Positions 51,981 to 61,089 of a stretch of 64,000 nt of DNA are shown here, one piece after another (position 1 is the stretch's first letter; each line of letters opens with the position of its first letter). Position numbers and translations under genes: made by a program. The DNA comes from Rhizobium leguminosarum (lineage in GTDB: Bacteria > Pseudomonadota > Alphaproteobacteria > Rhizobiales > Rhizobiaceae). The notes below the pieces were generated by a model. That model saw only the letters and a program-made list of their open reading frames with translations, had not been told where the DNA came from and searched no databases. Location: the NCBI RefSeq assembly GCF_017876795.1, contig NZ_JAGIOR010000001.1, forward strand, positions 4,800,501 to 4,864,500, read 5' to 3'.

Positions 51981-52015
51981 AACATTTCGCGGCCGGGGAT
52001 GACCCGGCCGCGAAA
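51980..52015 (-). terminator. flaA terminator
   Basis: TTTCGCGGCCGGG (51985-51997) pairs with CCCGGCCGCGAAA (52003-52015) around a five-base loop; ATGTTTT follows on the minus strand. It lies 25 bases after the flaA stop. Confidence 0.8.
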
Positions 52016-52040
52016 CTTGGAAACCTTGTGCCGACCGCTC

Positions 52041-52946
52041 TTAGCGGAACAGCGACAGGATGTTCTGCGAAGAGGAATTCGCGATCGACAGCGACTGGAT
52101 CGCCAGCTGCTGCTGGGTCTGCAAGGCGCTGAGCTTAGAGGATTCTTCTTCCATGTTGGCGTCGACGAGACGGCCGATACCGGAGTCGATCGAGTCGCTG
52201 AGGGCGCTGACGAAGCTGTCCTGGTTGTCGATGCGCTTGGAGAGCGAGCCGAGAGCAGCACCGGCGCTGGTCATGGACTTCAGAGCCGCTTCGACGTTGC
52301 TCAGAGCCGTCTGGATCTGGCCGGAAGTGAAGTTGGTGATATCCATCGAGTAGACAGAACCGGTCGCGCCATTCGACGTACCGAGGATACCCGTGGAGGT
52401 TTCGACCGAACCGCCGCTCATGCCGAACAGAACGTTGCCCGCAGAGCCACTGTCGAGAACATAGTCGGTCGTGGTGACCGAAACGGCGTTGGAGCCGTCG
52501 CGCACGAAGGAGGAAACGACGCTCTTGGTGCCCGAAGCGCCGGCCACCCAGTTTTCGCCGTTGAAGGAAGCCGACTGAGCGACGCTCATCAGCTGCTGCT
52601 GCAGCTGGCCGATTTCTTCTTGAACCTTCGCCTTGTCGACGCCGTTTTCAGTGGCGGCAACCAGCTTGGCCTTGATGTCGCCGACGACGTCGATGGCGCT
52701 GTCCATGGCGGTGTAAGCGGTGTCGACCTTCGCAGCACCCATGCCGAGAGCGTCGGAGACGGCGGAAAGTGCCTTGTTGTCCGAGCGCATGGTCGTTGCG
52801 ATCGACCAGTAAGCCGCGTTGTCGGATGCCTTGCCGACGCGATAGCCGGACGAAACGTGAGCCTGGGTTGACTGGAGACCCTGGTTGACGTTGCGCAGCG
52901 TCTGCAGAGCGGCCTGTGCGGAAGTGTTCGTGTTAATGCTTGTCAT
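52041..52946 (-). CDS. flaA: Flagellin FlaA
   Basis: A 301-residue flagellin, first of the four tandem genes and probably the main filament subunit by analogy to Sinorhizobium. D0/D1 sequences QTLRNVNQGLQSTQAHVSSG and QQLAIQSLSIANSSSQNILS are typical. Serine and threonine are plentiful in the exposed centre, relevant to the glycosyltransferase gene just upstream on the other strand. The ribosome site lies in the leader, which has a variant of the shared element. Confidence 0.94.
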   Translation of the reverse strand: MTSINTNTSAQAALQTLRNVNQGLQSTQAHVSSGYRVGKASDNAAYWSIATTMRSDNKALSAVSDALGMGAAKVDTAYTAMDSAIDVVGDIKAKLVAATENGVDKAKVQEEIGQLQQQLMSVAQSASFNGENWVAGASGTKSVVSSFVRDGSNAVSVTTTDYVLDSGSAGNVLFGMSGGSVETSTGILGTSNGATGSVYSMDITNFTSGQIQTALSNVEAALKSMTSAGAALGSLSKRIDNQDSFVSALSDSIDSGIGRLVDANMEEESSKLSALQTQQQLAIQSLSIANSSSQNILSLFR

Positions 52947-53399
52947 AAATCTGTCCCCTGGAAACTAGATACAAAAAGGAGGACATACCGGACTGTAGTA
53001 CCGGCGATGACGGACCAGCTTCATGCTACTCGGCGCCGTTTTTTGTTTGGCCCAAACCCGTCATGTCCAGGGCAATCTCGCAGCCAATGCTTGCCAACTT
53101 CTTAAAAATACTGGCCTCAAGCCGGCTCCTCGCGGGGCATAGTTAATGCTTGCTGAATATATTCCTTTACATTCTAATTCTCTTGGAAAGTAAGCGTTTT
53201 CCCTGCGGAATAGCGGCCATTTCCCCGGGAAAACAGAGGTTCGTCAAACTCACCGGTTTCAAGCAAGCTTCGAATGCCAATGTGGCAGGCGCCGGGATAG
53301 CACCATCGGATCGATCCACCCGTTTTCGGGGAGGACGGACCGTGCGTGCGCCGGGCGATCGACAGCCATGCCAGAACATTTCCTTCACGGAGTTGGGTT
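52947..53399. promoter_or_regulatory. Divergent region between flaA and the GT41 glycosyltransferase
   Basis: About 450 bases with no convincing gene. Near flaA it holds AGGAGGACATACCGGA (52977-52992) and CCAGCTTCATGCT (53015-53027), the flaA forms of the flagellin leader. Unlike flaB and flaC, no TTAA-N7-TTAA box is seen. Short open frames at 53150-53460 lack ribosome sites. Confidence 0.5.
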
Positions 53400-55316
53400 T
53401 TGAACAGCAAAGTTTCGTTCTCTGCGGCATCCAGAGATTACCAGGCGGGTCGCTACACACAGTCCCTGACGACGCTCAACCAGCTCATGGATATACAGCA
53501 GGACGCCAAGACCTACGCGCTGCTGGCCAAGAACCTCGTGCAGCTCGGCTTCAAGGCCGATGCCGCGAAAGCCTATGGCCTGGCCGGCAACTGCGAAGGA
53601 CCGAACGCCTACGAATATCACAAACAGGCTGCCAAGCTACACTATGAGACCGGCAACGAGGACGACGCGCTGCTGATCGCCATGCGAAACCTCGCCAAAG
53701 CGCAGGAAGATGCCGAACTCGCCTTCATCATCACCGCGATCTATCTGAAGCGCCAGCAGCGCGATATCATCCGTCCGTTCAAGACGGTGCTGTCGGAAAG
53801 CATGAATCCCGACCACATGCGTCTGGCGGCCCTGCTGCTCAGCGACGATCTCAACGATGCAACCAACCAGAAGCTGGCGCGCAACCTCTTCAAGCGTTTT
53901 CCAGGCAATCACGCCTTCCGCTTTCTCCACCTTGTTTTCGCCCGCGAATTCAACGAATTCGAAGAGGCAGCCAAGCATCAGGCAGTGATCGACACCGCCC
54001 TTGCAAAGGGCGATATCGAGATCCTGCGCAAGGACAACCCGTTCTATCACCTACACTGGTGCGGCAACGAGGACTTCAACCGCTATGCGACGATCGGCAC
54101 CACGCCGCTCAACCACGAACGGGTGACCTTCCGCCGCAACCAGCCGCACATCTGGTCGGACAAGATCCGCATCGGCTACATGTCGTCGGACTTCTGGGAT
54201 CGCCATGCGACGATGAAGCTGCTGCAGCGCATCCTCGAACTGCACGACAAGGAGCGGTTCGAGGTGACGCTTTTCTGCCATACGGGCCCGGAATACCTGA
54301 AGCATAACGATACCGATCGCAGCCGCTGGGGCCGGATCGTCACCGTTCACGGCTTCTCCGACCAGGCGGTGCTGGCAGTCGTGCGCGAGCATAATATCGA
54401 CATCATGGTCGACCTGAAGGGTCATACGTCAGGTAGCCGCGCGACTGCTTTCAACCTGCCGCTGGCACCGGTACATGTCGGCTGGCTTGGTTTTCCCGGC
54501 AGCACCGTCAATATCGATCTCGACTATGTCATCGGCGACCATTCGGTATTGCCCGAGGTGGCAAAGCCCTTCTACCATGAGAAATTCTGCCGGCTGCCGG
54601 AGAGCTATCAGCCGAACGACCCGATGCATCGCCCGAAGCCGCGCCCCGTCACCCGCGAGCAGCTCGGCCTGCCGGAAGAGGCCTTCATCTTCGCCTCGTT
54701 CAACGGCAACCGCAAGATCACGCCGGAGACGATCGACAGCTGGTGCCGCATTCTCAAGCGGGCGCCGAACAGCGTGCTCTGGCTGATGGCGAACACGCCG
54801 CGCAACCAGGCGAACCTGTTGAAGCAGTTCCAGACGGCGGGCATTTCGCCCAAGCGGATCATCTTCTGCCCGCGCGCGCCCTACGAACAACATATCGACC
54901 GTCAGCAGGCGGCCGACCTCGGCATCGATACCTTCCCGGTCAACGGCCACACGACCACCTCGGAGCAGCTCTGGGGCGGCCTGCCGGTCCTGACCGTCAA
55001 GGGCACCAACTTCGCCTCACGCGTCAGCGAGAGCCTGCTGCGGGCCATTGACCTGCCCGACCTCGTCGCAAGCGACCTGCAGGCCTACGAGGATCTCGCC
55101 GTCGAACTGGCGCAGAATCCCGGACGGATCGCCGAATACAAGGCGCATCTGAAAGAGAAGCGCTATATCGCGCCGCTCTTCGACGCCGAACGTTTCTGCA
55201 ATCATCTGGAGCAGGCCTACGAAATCATGGCCGAGCGCGCCAAGCAGCGCCTCGTCCCCGAGCACATGGACATTGCGGCGCTGCCGCCGCGCACGGCGCC
55301 GTTCGCGGCGGAGTGA
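53400..55316 (+). CDS. TPR-containing GT41 (SPINDLY/O-GlcNAc-transferase-like) glycosyltransferase
   Basis: A cytosolic protein of about 638 residues. An N-terminal tetratricopeptide-like region (SAASRDYQAGRYTQSLTTLN onward) precedes a GT41 catalytic half. Family motifs are KIRIGYMSSDFWDRHATM, MVDLKGHTSGSR, HVGWLGFPGSTV, FASFNGNRKITPETID, CPRAPYEQH and DTFPVNGHTTTSEQLWGGLP, the nucleotide-sugar site. GT41 enzymes O-glycosylate Ser/Thr of proteins. It faces flaA and is convergent with fliP, so flagellin is the natural candidate substrate. The TTG at 53400 has GGAG upstream; GTG 53346 is an alternative. Confidence 0.85.
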   Translation: MNSKVSFSAASRDYQAGRYTQSLTTLNQLMDIQQDAKTYALLAKNLVQLGFKADAAKAYGLAGNCEGPNAYEYHKQAAKLHYETGNEDDALLIAMRNLAKAQEDAELAFIITAIYLKRQQRDIIRPFKTVLSESMNPDHMRLAALLLSDDLNDATNQKLARNLFKRFPGNHAFRFLHLVFAREFNEFEEAAKHQAVIDTALAKGDIEILRKDNPFYHLHWCGNEDFNRYATIGTTPLNHERVTFRRNQPHIWSDKIRIGYMSSDFWDRHATMKLLQRILELHDKERFEVTLFCHTGPEYLKHNDTDRSRWGRIVTVHGFSDQAVLAVVREHNIDIMVDLKGHTSGSRATAFNLPLAPVHVGWLGFPGSTVNIDLDYVIGDHSVLPEVAKPFYHEKFCRLPESYQPNDPMHRPKPRPVTREQLGLPEEAFIFASFNGNRKITPETIDSWCRILKRAPNSVLWLMANTPRNQANLLKQFQTAGISPKRIIFCPRAPYEQHIDRQQAADLGIDTFPVNGHTTTSEQLWGGLPVLTVKGTNFASRVSESLLRAIDLPDLVASDLQAYEDLAVELAQNPGRIAEYKAHLKEKRYIAPLFDAERFCNHLEQAYEIMAERAKQRLVPEHMDIAALPPRTAPFAAE

Positions 55317-55334
55317 GGCTTATAACCGCCATGA

Positions 55335-55365
55335 AAAACCCGCCGGAGCGATCCGGCGGGCTTTC
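55335..55365. terminator. Terminator between the GT41 gene and fliP
   Basis: CCCGCCGGA (55339-55347) pairs with TCCGGCGGG (55352-55360) around GCGA. On the minus strand the stem is followed by TTTTTCAT, and on the plus strand by CTTTC, so it can serve both convergent genes. Confidence 0.8.
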
Positions 55366-55396
55366 ACGTTTGGAAAAAGGCAGAGGCCGCAGCCGG

Positions 55397-56134
55397 TTAG
55401 TTGAATGAGCGCACCAGGCTGCCGACAAGCAGGTTCCAGCCGTCGATCAGCACGAAGAAGAGAATTTTGAACGGCAGCGAGATCGAGGTCGGCGGCAGCA
55501 TCATCATGCCCATCGCCATGGTGATGGTGGCGACGATCAAGTCGATGACGAGGAACGGCAGCACGACAAGGAAGCCGATCTCGAAGCCGCGGCGAATTTC
55601 GGAAATCATGAAGGCCGGGATCAGCACGCGGTAATCGATCGGATCGGTTGTCTGAATATTCTGGCCGCGCTCACGCGCCAGATCGACGAAGAGCGCCAGA
55701 TCCTTGTCGCGGGTATTGGCCGACATGAACTTGCGGAACGGTTCGGCGATCCGCTGGACCGCCTCTGTCTCGTTGATCTGATTGGCAAGCAGCGGCTGCA
55801 CGCCGTTCTGCCAAGCCTGATCGAAGGTCGGCGACATGACGTAGAAGGTCATGAACAGCGACAGCGACAGGAGGATCATGTTGGAGGGCGTCGAGGAGAG
55901 GCCCATGCCTGAGCGCAGGATCGAGAAGGCAATGATGAAGCGCGGGAAGCTCGTCACCATGATCAGGATACCCGGCGCGACCGAAAGAATGGTCAGCAGG
56001 CCGAAGGTACGGATGATCCAGGCAGCGACGGAGCCATCGACCGGCAGGTTCAACAGGTCGGTCGGCAGCTGCTGTGCCACCGCCAGTTCCGGTACCGCCA
56101 TCATGGCGGCAAGGAAAACTATGAGACGAATCAT
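55397..56134 (-). CDS. fliP: Flagellar export gate protein FliP
   Basis: A 245-residue inner-membrane protein of the export gate. A cleavable signal (LIVFLAAMMAVPELAVAQ) is followed by helices containing IMVTSFPRFIIAFSILRSGM, the family signature, and LIPAFMISEIRRGFEIGFLV. It overlaps the fliL stop by ATGA and ends the flgB-to-fliP run. Confidence 0.95.
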   Translation of the reverse strand: MIRLIVFLAAMMAVPELAVAQQLPTDLLNLPVDGSVAAWIIRTFGLLTILSVAPGILIMVTSFPRFIIAFSILRSGMGLSSTPSNMILLSLSLFMTFYVMSPTFDQAWQNGVQPLLANQINETEAVQRIAEPFRKFMSANTRDKDLALFVDLARERGQNIQTTDPIDYRVLIPAFMISEIRRGFEIGFLVVLPFLVIDLIVATITMAMGMMMLPPTSISLPFKILFFVLIDGWNLLVGSLVRSFN

Positions 56135-56637
56135 TCGATGACAAATGTCCTGAACATGACCTTCGATACGCGCCCTTGCGAGCGAAGGTCAACACGTTCC
56201 TGTATGTCATCCTTGAGATATTGAAAGCCCCGCGGCCCCTCGATCTGCTGCAGGGAAACGGTCCTGATATATGCTAGGATATCCTGATGAATATCCTCGG
56301 AAACCTTGACATCCGGCGGCCCGTTGAAAAGCAGCGCGACCTCGAGTCGGACCCAGTTTTCGGAGGGGTAAGCGAGGTTCGACGTGATCGGCTCGAGCTG
56401 GACGACGTTGTTGGCCTCGGTCGAGATGTGGGCCAGGCCTTCCTCACCCTTTTTCTTCGCTTCGGCGTCCTTGGCCTGCTCTGCCTCCTTGGCGCCCTTG
56501 ATGTTTGGCGCGACGATCGTGCCGACCGCCCAGCCGCCACCGGCGCCGAGCAGCGTCAGGACGGCGACGCCGATGATCGTCATCAGCGTGGCGGATTTCT
56601 TCTTTGATTGATCTGCGCTTGCGTCTGGCTCTGCCAT
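56131..56637 (-). CDS. fliL: Flagellar basal-body protein FliL
   Basis: A 168-residue single-pass protein that stabilises stators near the basal body. A helix (LMTIIGVAVLTLLGAGGGWA) follows a short cytoplasmic tail. The periplasmic domain has ENWVRLEVALLFNG and ends DLRSQGRVSKVMFRTFVIE-like, as in FliL. It lies between flgH and fliP. Confidence 0.92.
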   Translation of the reverse strand: MAEPDASADQSKKKSATLMTIIGVAVLTLLGAGGGWAVGTIVAPNIKGAKEAEQAKDAEAKKKGEEGLAHISTEANNVVQLEPITSNLAYPSENWVRLEVALLFNGPPDVKVSEDIHQDILAYIRTVSLQQIEGPRGFQYLKDDIQERVDLRSQGRVSKVMFRTFVIE

Positions 56638-56649
56638 CGTCGTTCAGCC

Positions 56650-57366
56650 TCAAAGCGGCGAGAAAAGATCGACGGCCTGCTGGCCGCGCGGAGGCTGCTG
56701 CACTTCCATCAGGCGGCCGCGGCCACCGTAGGAGATGCGGGCTTCGGCGATCTTGTCGTAGGAGATCTGGTTTTCTGCATTGACGTCCTGCGGACGAACG
56801 ATACCGGCGACGTTCAGGATGCGCAGTTCCTGGTTCAATCGGACTTCCTGCGAGCCCGATATGACGAGGTTGCCGTTTTCGAGAATGCCGGTGACGACGG
56901 CGGCGACCAGAAGGGTCAGCTTGTCGGTGCGCTCGATCTTGCCCTTGCCGTCGGTGCTGGTGTCGGAGCCATAGGTCAGGTCGGTCTTGGATTCAGGCGT
57001 CCAGCCGAATATCTGGGCGTTGACGTCCCAGTTCATGCCGCTCGAATTCTTGCGGCTCCGGTTGGTCTCGTTGTCGAAAGAGCCCTTGTCGTTGATTTGA
57101 ATGTCGACCGTCAGGATGTCGCCGACGTTGAGCGCGCGCGCATCCTTGAAGAGCGCCGCCTGCGAATCGCTCCACAGCGAATAACCCTGCGCCACGGCGC
57201 GCGGCTGCTTCGGATAAAGCGCCATCTGCGGCGTCTGGCCGTAGGCAAGGCCGCTGCCGATCGGACTCATGGCGGGCGCACGGCCGATCTCGCTGACTGC
57301 CGTCGGAGACTGGCAACCTGCAAGGATTGCGAGGGCGGCGATCGCGGCCGAGAGACGCATATTCAT
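56650..57366 (-). CDS. flgH: Flagellar L-ring lipoprotein FlgH
   Basis: A 238-residue outer-membrane lipoprotein that forms the L ring. The lipobox LAGC places the acylated cysteine at residue 18. LNVGDILTVDIQINDKGSFD and the C-terminal ISYDKIAEARISYGGRGRLM are conserved. Its start overlaps the motE stop, and fliL follows after 12 bases. Confidence 0.94.
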   Translation of the reverse strand: MNMRLSAAIAALAILAGCQSPTAVSEIGRAPAMSPIGSGLAYGQTPQMALYPKQPRAVAQGYSLWSDSQAALFKDARALNVGDILTVDIQINDKGSFDNETNRSRKNSSGMNWDVNAQIFGWTPESKTDLTYGSDTSTDGKGKIERTDKLTLLVAAVVTGILENGNLVISGSQEVRLNQELRILNVAGIVRPQDVNAENQISYDKIAEARISYGGRGRLMEVQQPPRGQQAVDLFSPL

Positions 57367-57902
57367 GAAGGATCCTTCGACGTATTGGGATCGGACGCAC
57401 TGGCGATGACGCTGGCGATGGCCGCGGCTTTCTTCGGGTCCATCTCGTTGAGGATGAGGCTCGACTGACGCGGTCCGAGCCGCATGATCACGGCGGAGGC
57501 CACCTCGATCTTCATATCCTGCAACTGGAGTGCGGCCGAATCCGGCTTCATCTTCTTGTAGATCTCGGTGAGGCCGGCTTCCGCCTGCTTCAGGAAATCG
57601 TCGCGCCGCTTCAGCCAGTCCTGGTATTCGGCCTTGCGCTTATCCATCTCAGCCATGCGGGCGTCGATGTCGGCGCGAAGCTTTTCCAATTCCTGCTTCT
57701 GCAGGAGGTAACGCTGGTCGCGGGCGGGGTCGGCGATGTTGGTGCAGAACTGCTTGACCTCGTCCTGGGAGGTGATGTCTCCCGCCGGCGCATGCTCCTG
57801 CGCGAAGGCGCCCGGGATCGACAGAAGGACGAGGCCTGCTGCCGGCAGCGCCAGCCAGCGCAGCAATTGCAGGACCGTCATGTCTTTGATGATCTTTATC
57901 AT
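57363..57902 (-). CDS. motE: Motility chaperone MotE
   Basis: A 179-residue periplasmic protein. After a signal peptide (LAQ-type end at AFAQ, residue 35) comes a long coiled coil (LLQKQELEKLRADIDARMAE). A MgtE-N-like C-terminal part follows, with IMRLGPRQSSLILNEMDPKK. In Sinorhizobium MotE dimerises and guides folding of MotC, encoded here at 45-46 kb. It overlaps flgI by ATGA and flgH at its end. Confidence 0.9.
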   Translation of the reverse strand: MIKIIKDMTVLQLLRWLALPAAGLVLLSIPGAFAQEHAPAGDITSQDEVKQFCTNIADPARDQRYLLQKQELEKLRADIDARMAEMDKRKAEYQDWLKRRDDFLKQAEAGLTEIYKKMKPDSAALQLQDMKIEVASAVIMRLGPRQSSLILNEMDPKKAAAIASVIASASDPNTSKDPS

Positions 57903-59020
57903 TGCAGCACAAGCTCCGCCTGCAGGGCGCCTGCCGACTTGATGCCCTGGAGAATGGCGATGATGCCATCCGGCTTCACGCCGATATTGTTAAGGCCGGC
58001 GACGAGGGTCCTGAGGTCGGGACCGTCGATGATGGCGACGCGCCCGCCGGTCTGCTCAGCGGCGATATCGGTCTGCGGCTGGACGGCGGTCCGGCCCTGC
58101 GAGAAGGGTTCGGGCTGGATGATCTGCGGCGTCTCGGTAACCTGAACCGTCAGTGTGCCGTAGCTGACCGCAACCGGCGAGACGCGGACGTCCGAGCCGA
58201 TGACGATCGTTCCGGTGCGCTCGTTGATGACAACCTTGGCCGGCGTATCGGTTTCGACGATGAGATTTTCGATGTCGGCCATCAGCCGGGTGAGATCGGC
58301 CGTGCGCGGCTTCTGGATTACCACTTCCTGCGAATCCTTGGCTTCGGCGACCGGGCCGCCGAAGCGTGCCGAGGCATAACCGTTGACGATGTCGGCGATG
58401 CGGATCGCCGTCGAGAAGTCGGGGTTGCGCAGCTGCAGGACGAGATTGACCGAATCCTTGAAGCGGGACGGAAGTTCGCGTTCGATGATGGCGCCGCCCG
58501 GCACGCGACCGGCGGTGGTGACGCCTTCAGTCACGGTCGCCGCCTGGCCCTGGGCCTGGAAGCCGGTGACGATGGCAGCGCCCTGCGCGACGGCGTAGAT
58601 CTGGCCGTCGGCGCCGGAAAGCGAGGTCATGACGAGTGTGCCGCCGCGCAGCGACGTTGCGTCGCCGAGCGAGCTCACCGTGACGTCGATGCGGCTGCCG
58701 GGGCTTGCGAAAGGCGGCAGGTTGGCGGTGACCATGACGGCCGCGGTGTTCTTGGCGTTGGACTGGCCGCCCTGGGTCGAGATGCCGAGATTCTGCAGCA
58801 TCGCCCGCATCGACTGCTCGGTGAAAGGCGAGGCACGGAAGCCGTCGCCGGTTCCCTGCAGGCCGACGATCAGGCCATAACCGATCAGCTGGTTGTCACG
58901 TCCAGCCTGAAGCGAGGCGATATCCTTGATGCGGGAGGTCAGCGCCCAGGCGGGCGCGACGTCGGCCAGGCTCATGGCGAGGACCGCGACAAGGGTCAAG
59001 AAACGGAAGAACAATTTCAT
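57899..59020 (-). CDS. flgI: Flagellar P-ring protein FlgI
   Basis: A 373-residue periplasmic P-ring subunit. The signal peptide ends near AWA (residue 26), and mature SRIKDIASLQAGRDNQLIGY with GLIVGLQGTGDG is the family signature. The frame is open upstream to 59491, but ATG 59020, overlapping the flgA stop by ATGA, begins the signal peptide. Confidence 0.95.
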   Translation of the reverse strand: MKLFFRFLTLVAVLAMSLADVAPAWALTSRIKDIASLQAGRDNQLIGYGLIVGLQGTGDGFRASPFTEQSMRAMLQNLGISTQGGQSNAKNTAAVMVTANLPPFASPGSRIDVTVSSLGDATSLRGGTLVMTSLSGADGQIYAVAQGAAIVTGFQAQGQAATVTEGVTTAGRVPGGAIIERELPSRFKDSVNLVLQLRNPDFSTAIRIADIVNGYASARFGGPVAEAKDSQEVVIQKPRTADLTRLMADIENLIVETDTPAKVVINERTGTIVIGSDVRVSPVAVSYGTLTVQVTETPQIIQPEPFSQGRTAVQPQTDIAAEQTGGRVAIIDGPDLRTLVAGLNNIGVKPDGIIAILQGIKSAGALQAELVLQ

Positions 59021-59499
59021 TTTGCCCTCACATGGACCGTGCCGTCCGCAAGCACCGTGCCGCTGACGATAACGCCGGAATCCATATTGCGTGCGCGCAC
59101 GACCTGCCCGGTCGAGCCGTCTTCGAGCGGTGAGCCGGCAGCCGAGATCGTCATCGCGCCAAGCGAAAAGACCAGGCGGATCGAAGAGCCGCGGGTCACC
59201 GTATAGGCTTCGCGCAGGCCCGAAACCGAAATCGTGTGGCCCGGCAGCAACGTGCGCTTGGAGACCAAGCCTTCGACCTGGGAAATGGATTTGGCAAAAT
59301 CGCCGGCGAGGTTGGGGTTGGTGACCTCGACCTCCTGAAGCTGGCTGGCCGACAGTGTGTCGCCGGGGTAGATGATCGTCGTCGGGACGACGGCATAACC
59401 CATGCCGGCATCCGCGTCCGCGGGCAAGAAAATGCCCGCGACTGCGATCGTGGCTGCCGCCACCCATCCTGAGATGTGTCCTGCCCGGCAAAACATCAT
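59017..59499 (-). CDS. flgA: P-ring assembly chaperone FlgA
   Basis: A 160-residue periplasmic chaperone for FlgI. A signal peptide of about 31 residues precedes an SAF-type domain (VVPTTIIYPGDTLSASQLQE) and the C-terminal GQVVRARNMDSGVIVSGTVL. It is shorter than enterobacterial FlgA, as usual for rhizobia, and sits between flgG and flgI. Confidence 0.92.
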   Translation of the reverse strand: MMFCRAGHISGWVAAATIAVAGIFLPADADAGMGYAVVPTTIIYPGDTLSASQLQEVEVTNPNLAGDFAKSISQVEGLVSKRTLLPGHTISVSGLREAYTVTRGSSIRLVFSLGAMTISAAGSPLEDGSTGQVVRARNMDSGVIVSGTVLADGTVHVRAK

Positions 59500-59515
59500 G
59501 TTTCGGCCCTTCCCT

Positions 59516-60304
59516 CTACTTCAGGTTTTTGCTGACGATGGTGGCCATTTCGTCAGCGGTGGTGATCACCTTGGAATTCATTTCGTACGCGCGCTGGGCC
59601 GAGATCAGCTCGGTGATTTCCTTCACCGGGTCGACGTTCGAGGCTTCCAGATAGCCCTGCTTCATGTAGGCGAAACCTTCCTCGTCAGGATTGCCGACGA
59701 CGGCTTCGCCGGAGGCTGCCGTTTCCTGGAAGAGATTGTCGCCGATCGGCTGGAGGCCGGCCTCGTTGACGAAATCGGCAAGGGTCAGCTGGCCAAGCGT
59801 GGTCGCGGACGTCGCGCCGGGCAGCTTGGCCGAAACCTGGCCGGAGCGGCTGATGGTCAGCTCGGTCGAGCCCGTCGGAATGGTGATGCCGGGAAGGACC
59901 TCGTAGCCGTCGATGGTGACGAGCTGGCCCTGGTCGTTCTTGTTGAAGGCGCCGGCACGGCTGTAGAGCGTCGTACCGTCGGTCGACTGAATCTGGAAGA
60001 AGCCCTTGCCGATCAGCGCCACGTCAAGGTCGTTGCCGGTCTGGGTCAGTTCGCCCTGGAGATGCAGGTTGCGCACCGCCGAGGTCTGGACGCCGAGGCC
60101 GATATTGGCACCTTCCGGGACGACGGCCTGGTTGGCGCGGTTGGCGACACCCTTGGCGCGTTCGGTCTGGTAGAGAAGATCGGAGAATTCGGCGCGAGCG
60201 CGCTTGAAACCCGTTGTATTGATGTTGGCGATATTGTTCGCGATGACTTCCAGATTGGTCTGCTGGGCATCCATGCCCGTTGCTGCGATGGCGAGCGCTC
60301 TCAT
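59516..60304 (-). CDS. flgG: Distal rod protein FlgG
   Basis: A 262-residue axial rod protein. The N-terminus [20 protein letters not shown] with [20 protein letters not shown] is the FlgG signature, and the C-terminus has [20 protein letters not shown]. Normal length; 19 bases after fliE. Confidence 0.95.
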   Translation of the reverse strand: MRALAIAATGMDAQQTNLEVIANNIANINTTGFKRARAEFSDLLYQTERAKGVANRANQAVVPEGANIGLGVQTSAVRNLHLQGELTQTGNDLDVALIGKGFFQIQSTDGTTLYSRAGAFNKNDQGQLVTIDGYEVLPGITIPTGSTELTISRSGQVSAKLPGATSATTLGQLTLADFVNEAGLQPIGDNLFQETAASGEAVVGNPDEEGFAYMKQGYLEASNVDPVKEITELISAQRAYEMNSKVITTADEMATIVSKNLK

Positions 60305-60323
60305 GTGTTCGTCCTCAAATCAG

Positions 60324-60665
60324 TTACATCTGCATCTTGGTGACTTCGAGAAAGGCCGAGACGACCTTGTCGCGGATGGCGATCGCGGTCTGCAGCGTCT
60401 GCTCGGCCTGGAGCATGGAATCGACGACTTCACGCGTCGTCGCCGTGCCCTTGATGCCGGCAAAGGACATGCTTTCCGCGCCCTTCAGGCTGGTGACCGC
60501 GTCGCTCGCCATATTGCCCATGACGGAGGCAAAGCTCATCCCGTTGGCGGCACCCGCAGTGCCCGGCATGGTGGCGGCAGACGACGAGGCGGAATTTTCG
60601 GTGTCGACCGCGCCGAGCGCACGGGTCATCGAAAGGTTGCTGACATTCTGGACGCTGCTGATCAT
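60324..60665 (-). CDS. fliE: Hook-basal body protein FliE
   Basis: A 113-residue adapter joining the MS ring to the proximal rod. The C-terminal LQTAIAIRDKVVSAFLEVTK is the family signature. The middle is Ser/Ala/Gly-rich. It follows flgC by two bases. Confidence 0.92.
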   Translation of the reverse strand: MISSVQNVSNLSMTRALGAVDTENSASSSAATMPGTAGAANGMSFASVMGNMASDAVTSLKGAESMSFAGIKGTATTREVVDSMLQAEQTLQTAIAIRDKVVSAFLEVTKMQM

Positions 60666-60667
60666 TA

Positions 60668-61084
60668 TTATTGGCTCTTCAGGAGGTCGATCGTGGAGGA
60701 GATGAGATCGCGGGTCTGCTTGATGGTCTGCAGATTGGCGTCATACGAGCGGTTGGCTTCGCGCATGTCGGCCATCTCGACGAGGATGTTGACGTTCGGC
60801 AGTTTGACGACGCCCTTCTGATCCGCAGCCGGATTGCTGGGGTCGAATTCGGTGCTGAAGTCGCCTTCGTCGACGCCGACCTTCTTGACATCGACCGTCT
60901 CGACGCCGCTGGCGCGATCCATCTGCTGGCCGAAGGTGATCGTCTTGCGGCGATAGGGGTCGGCTCCGGGCGTGTCGCCGGTCGAGCGGGCGTTGGCGAT
61001 GTTTTCCGAAACGATGCGCAGGCGCGTCGACTGCGCCTCGAGCCCGGAACCGGCGATTTTCATTGCTGCTGAAAGCGGATCCAT
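60668..61084 (-). CDS. flgC: Proximal rod protein FlgC
   Basis: A 138-residue rod protein. The N-terminus [20 protein letters not shown] with [16 protein letters not shown] and the C-terminal [20 protein letters not shown] are conserved. It lies five bases after flgB. Confidence 0.95.
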   Translation of the reverse strand: MDPLSAAMKIAGSGLEAQSTRLRIVSENIANARSTGDTPGADPYRRKTITFGQQMDRASGVETVDVKKVGVDEGDFSTEFDPSNPAADQKGVVKLPNVNILVEMADMREANRSYDANLQTIKQTRDLISSTIDLLKSQ

Positions 61085-61089
61085 GATTT

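Noticed and set aside
53150..53647. Open frame upstream of and overlapping the GT41 gene
   Set aside because: Second half lies in another frame of the glycosyltransferase; no ribosome site; composition not protein-like.
57902..59206. 434-codon open frame antisense to flgI
   Set aside because: Shadow of flgI and flgA, no family motif.
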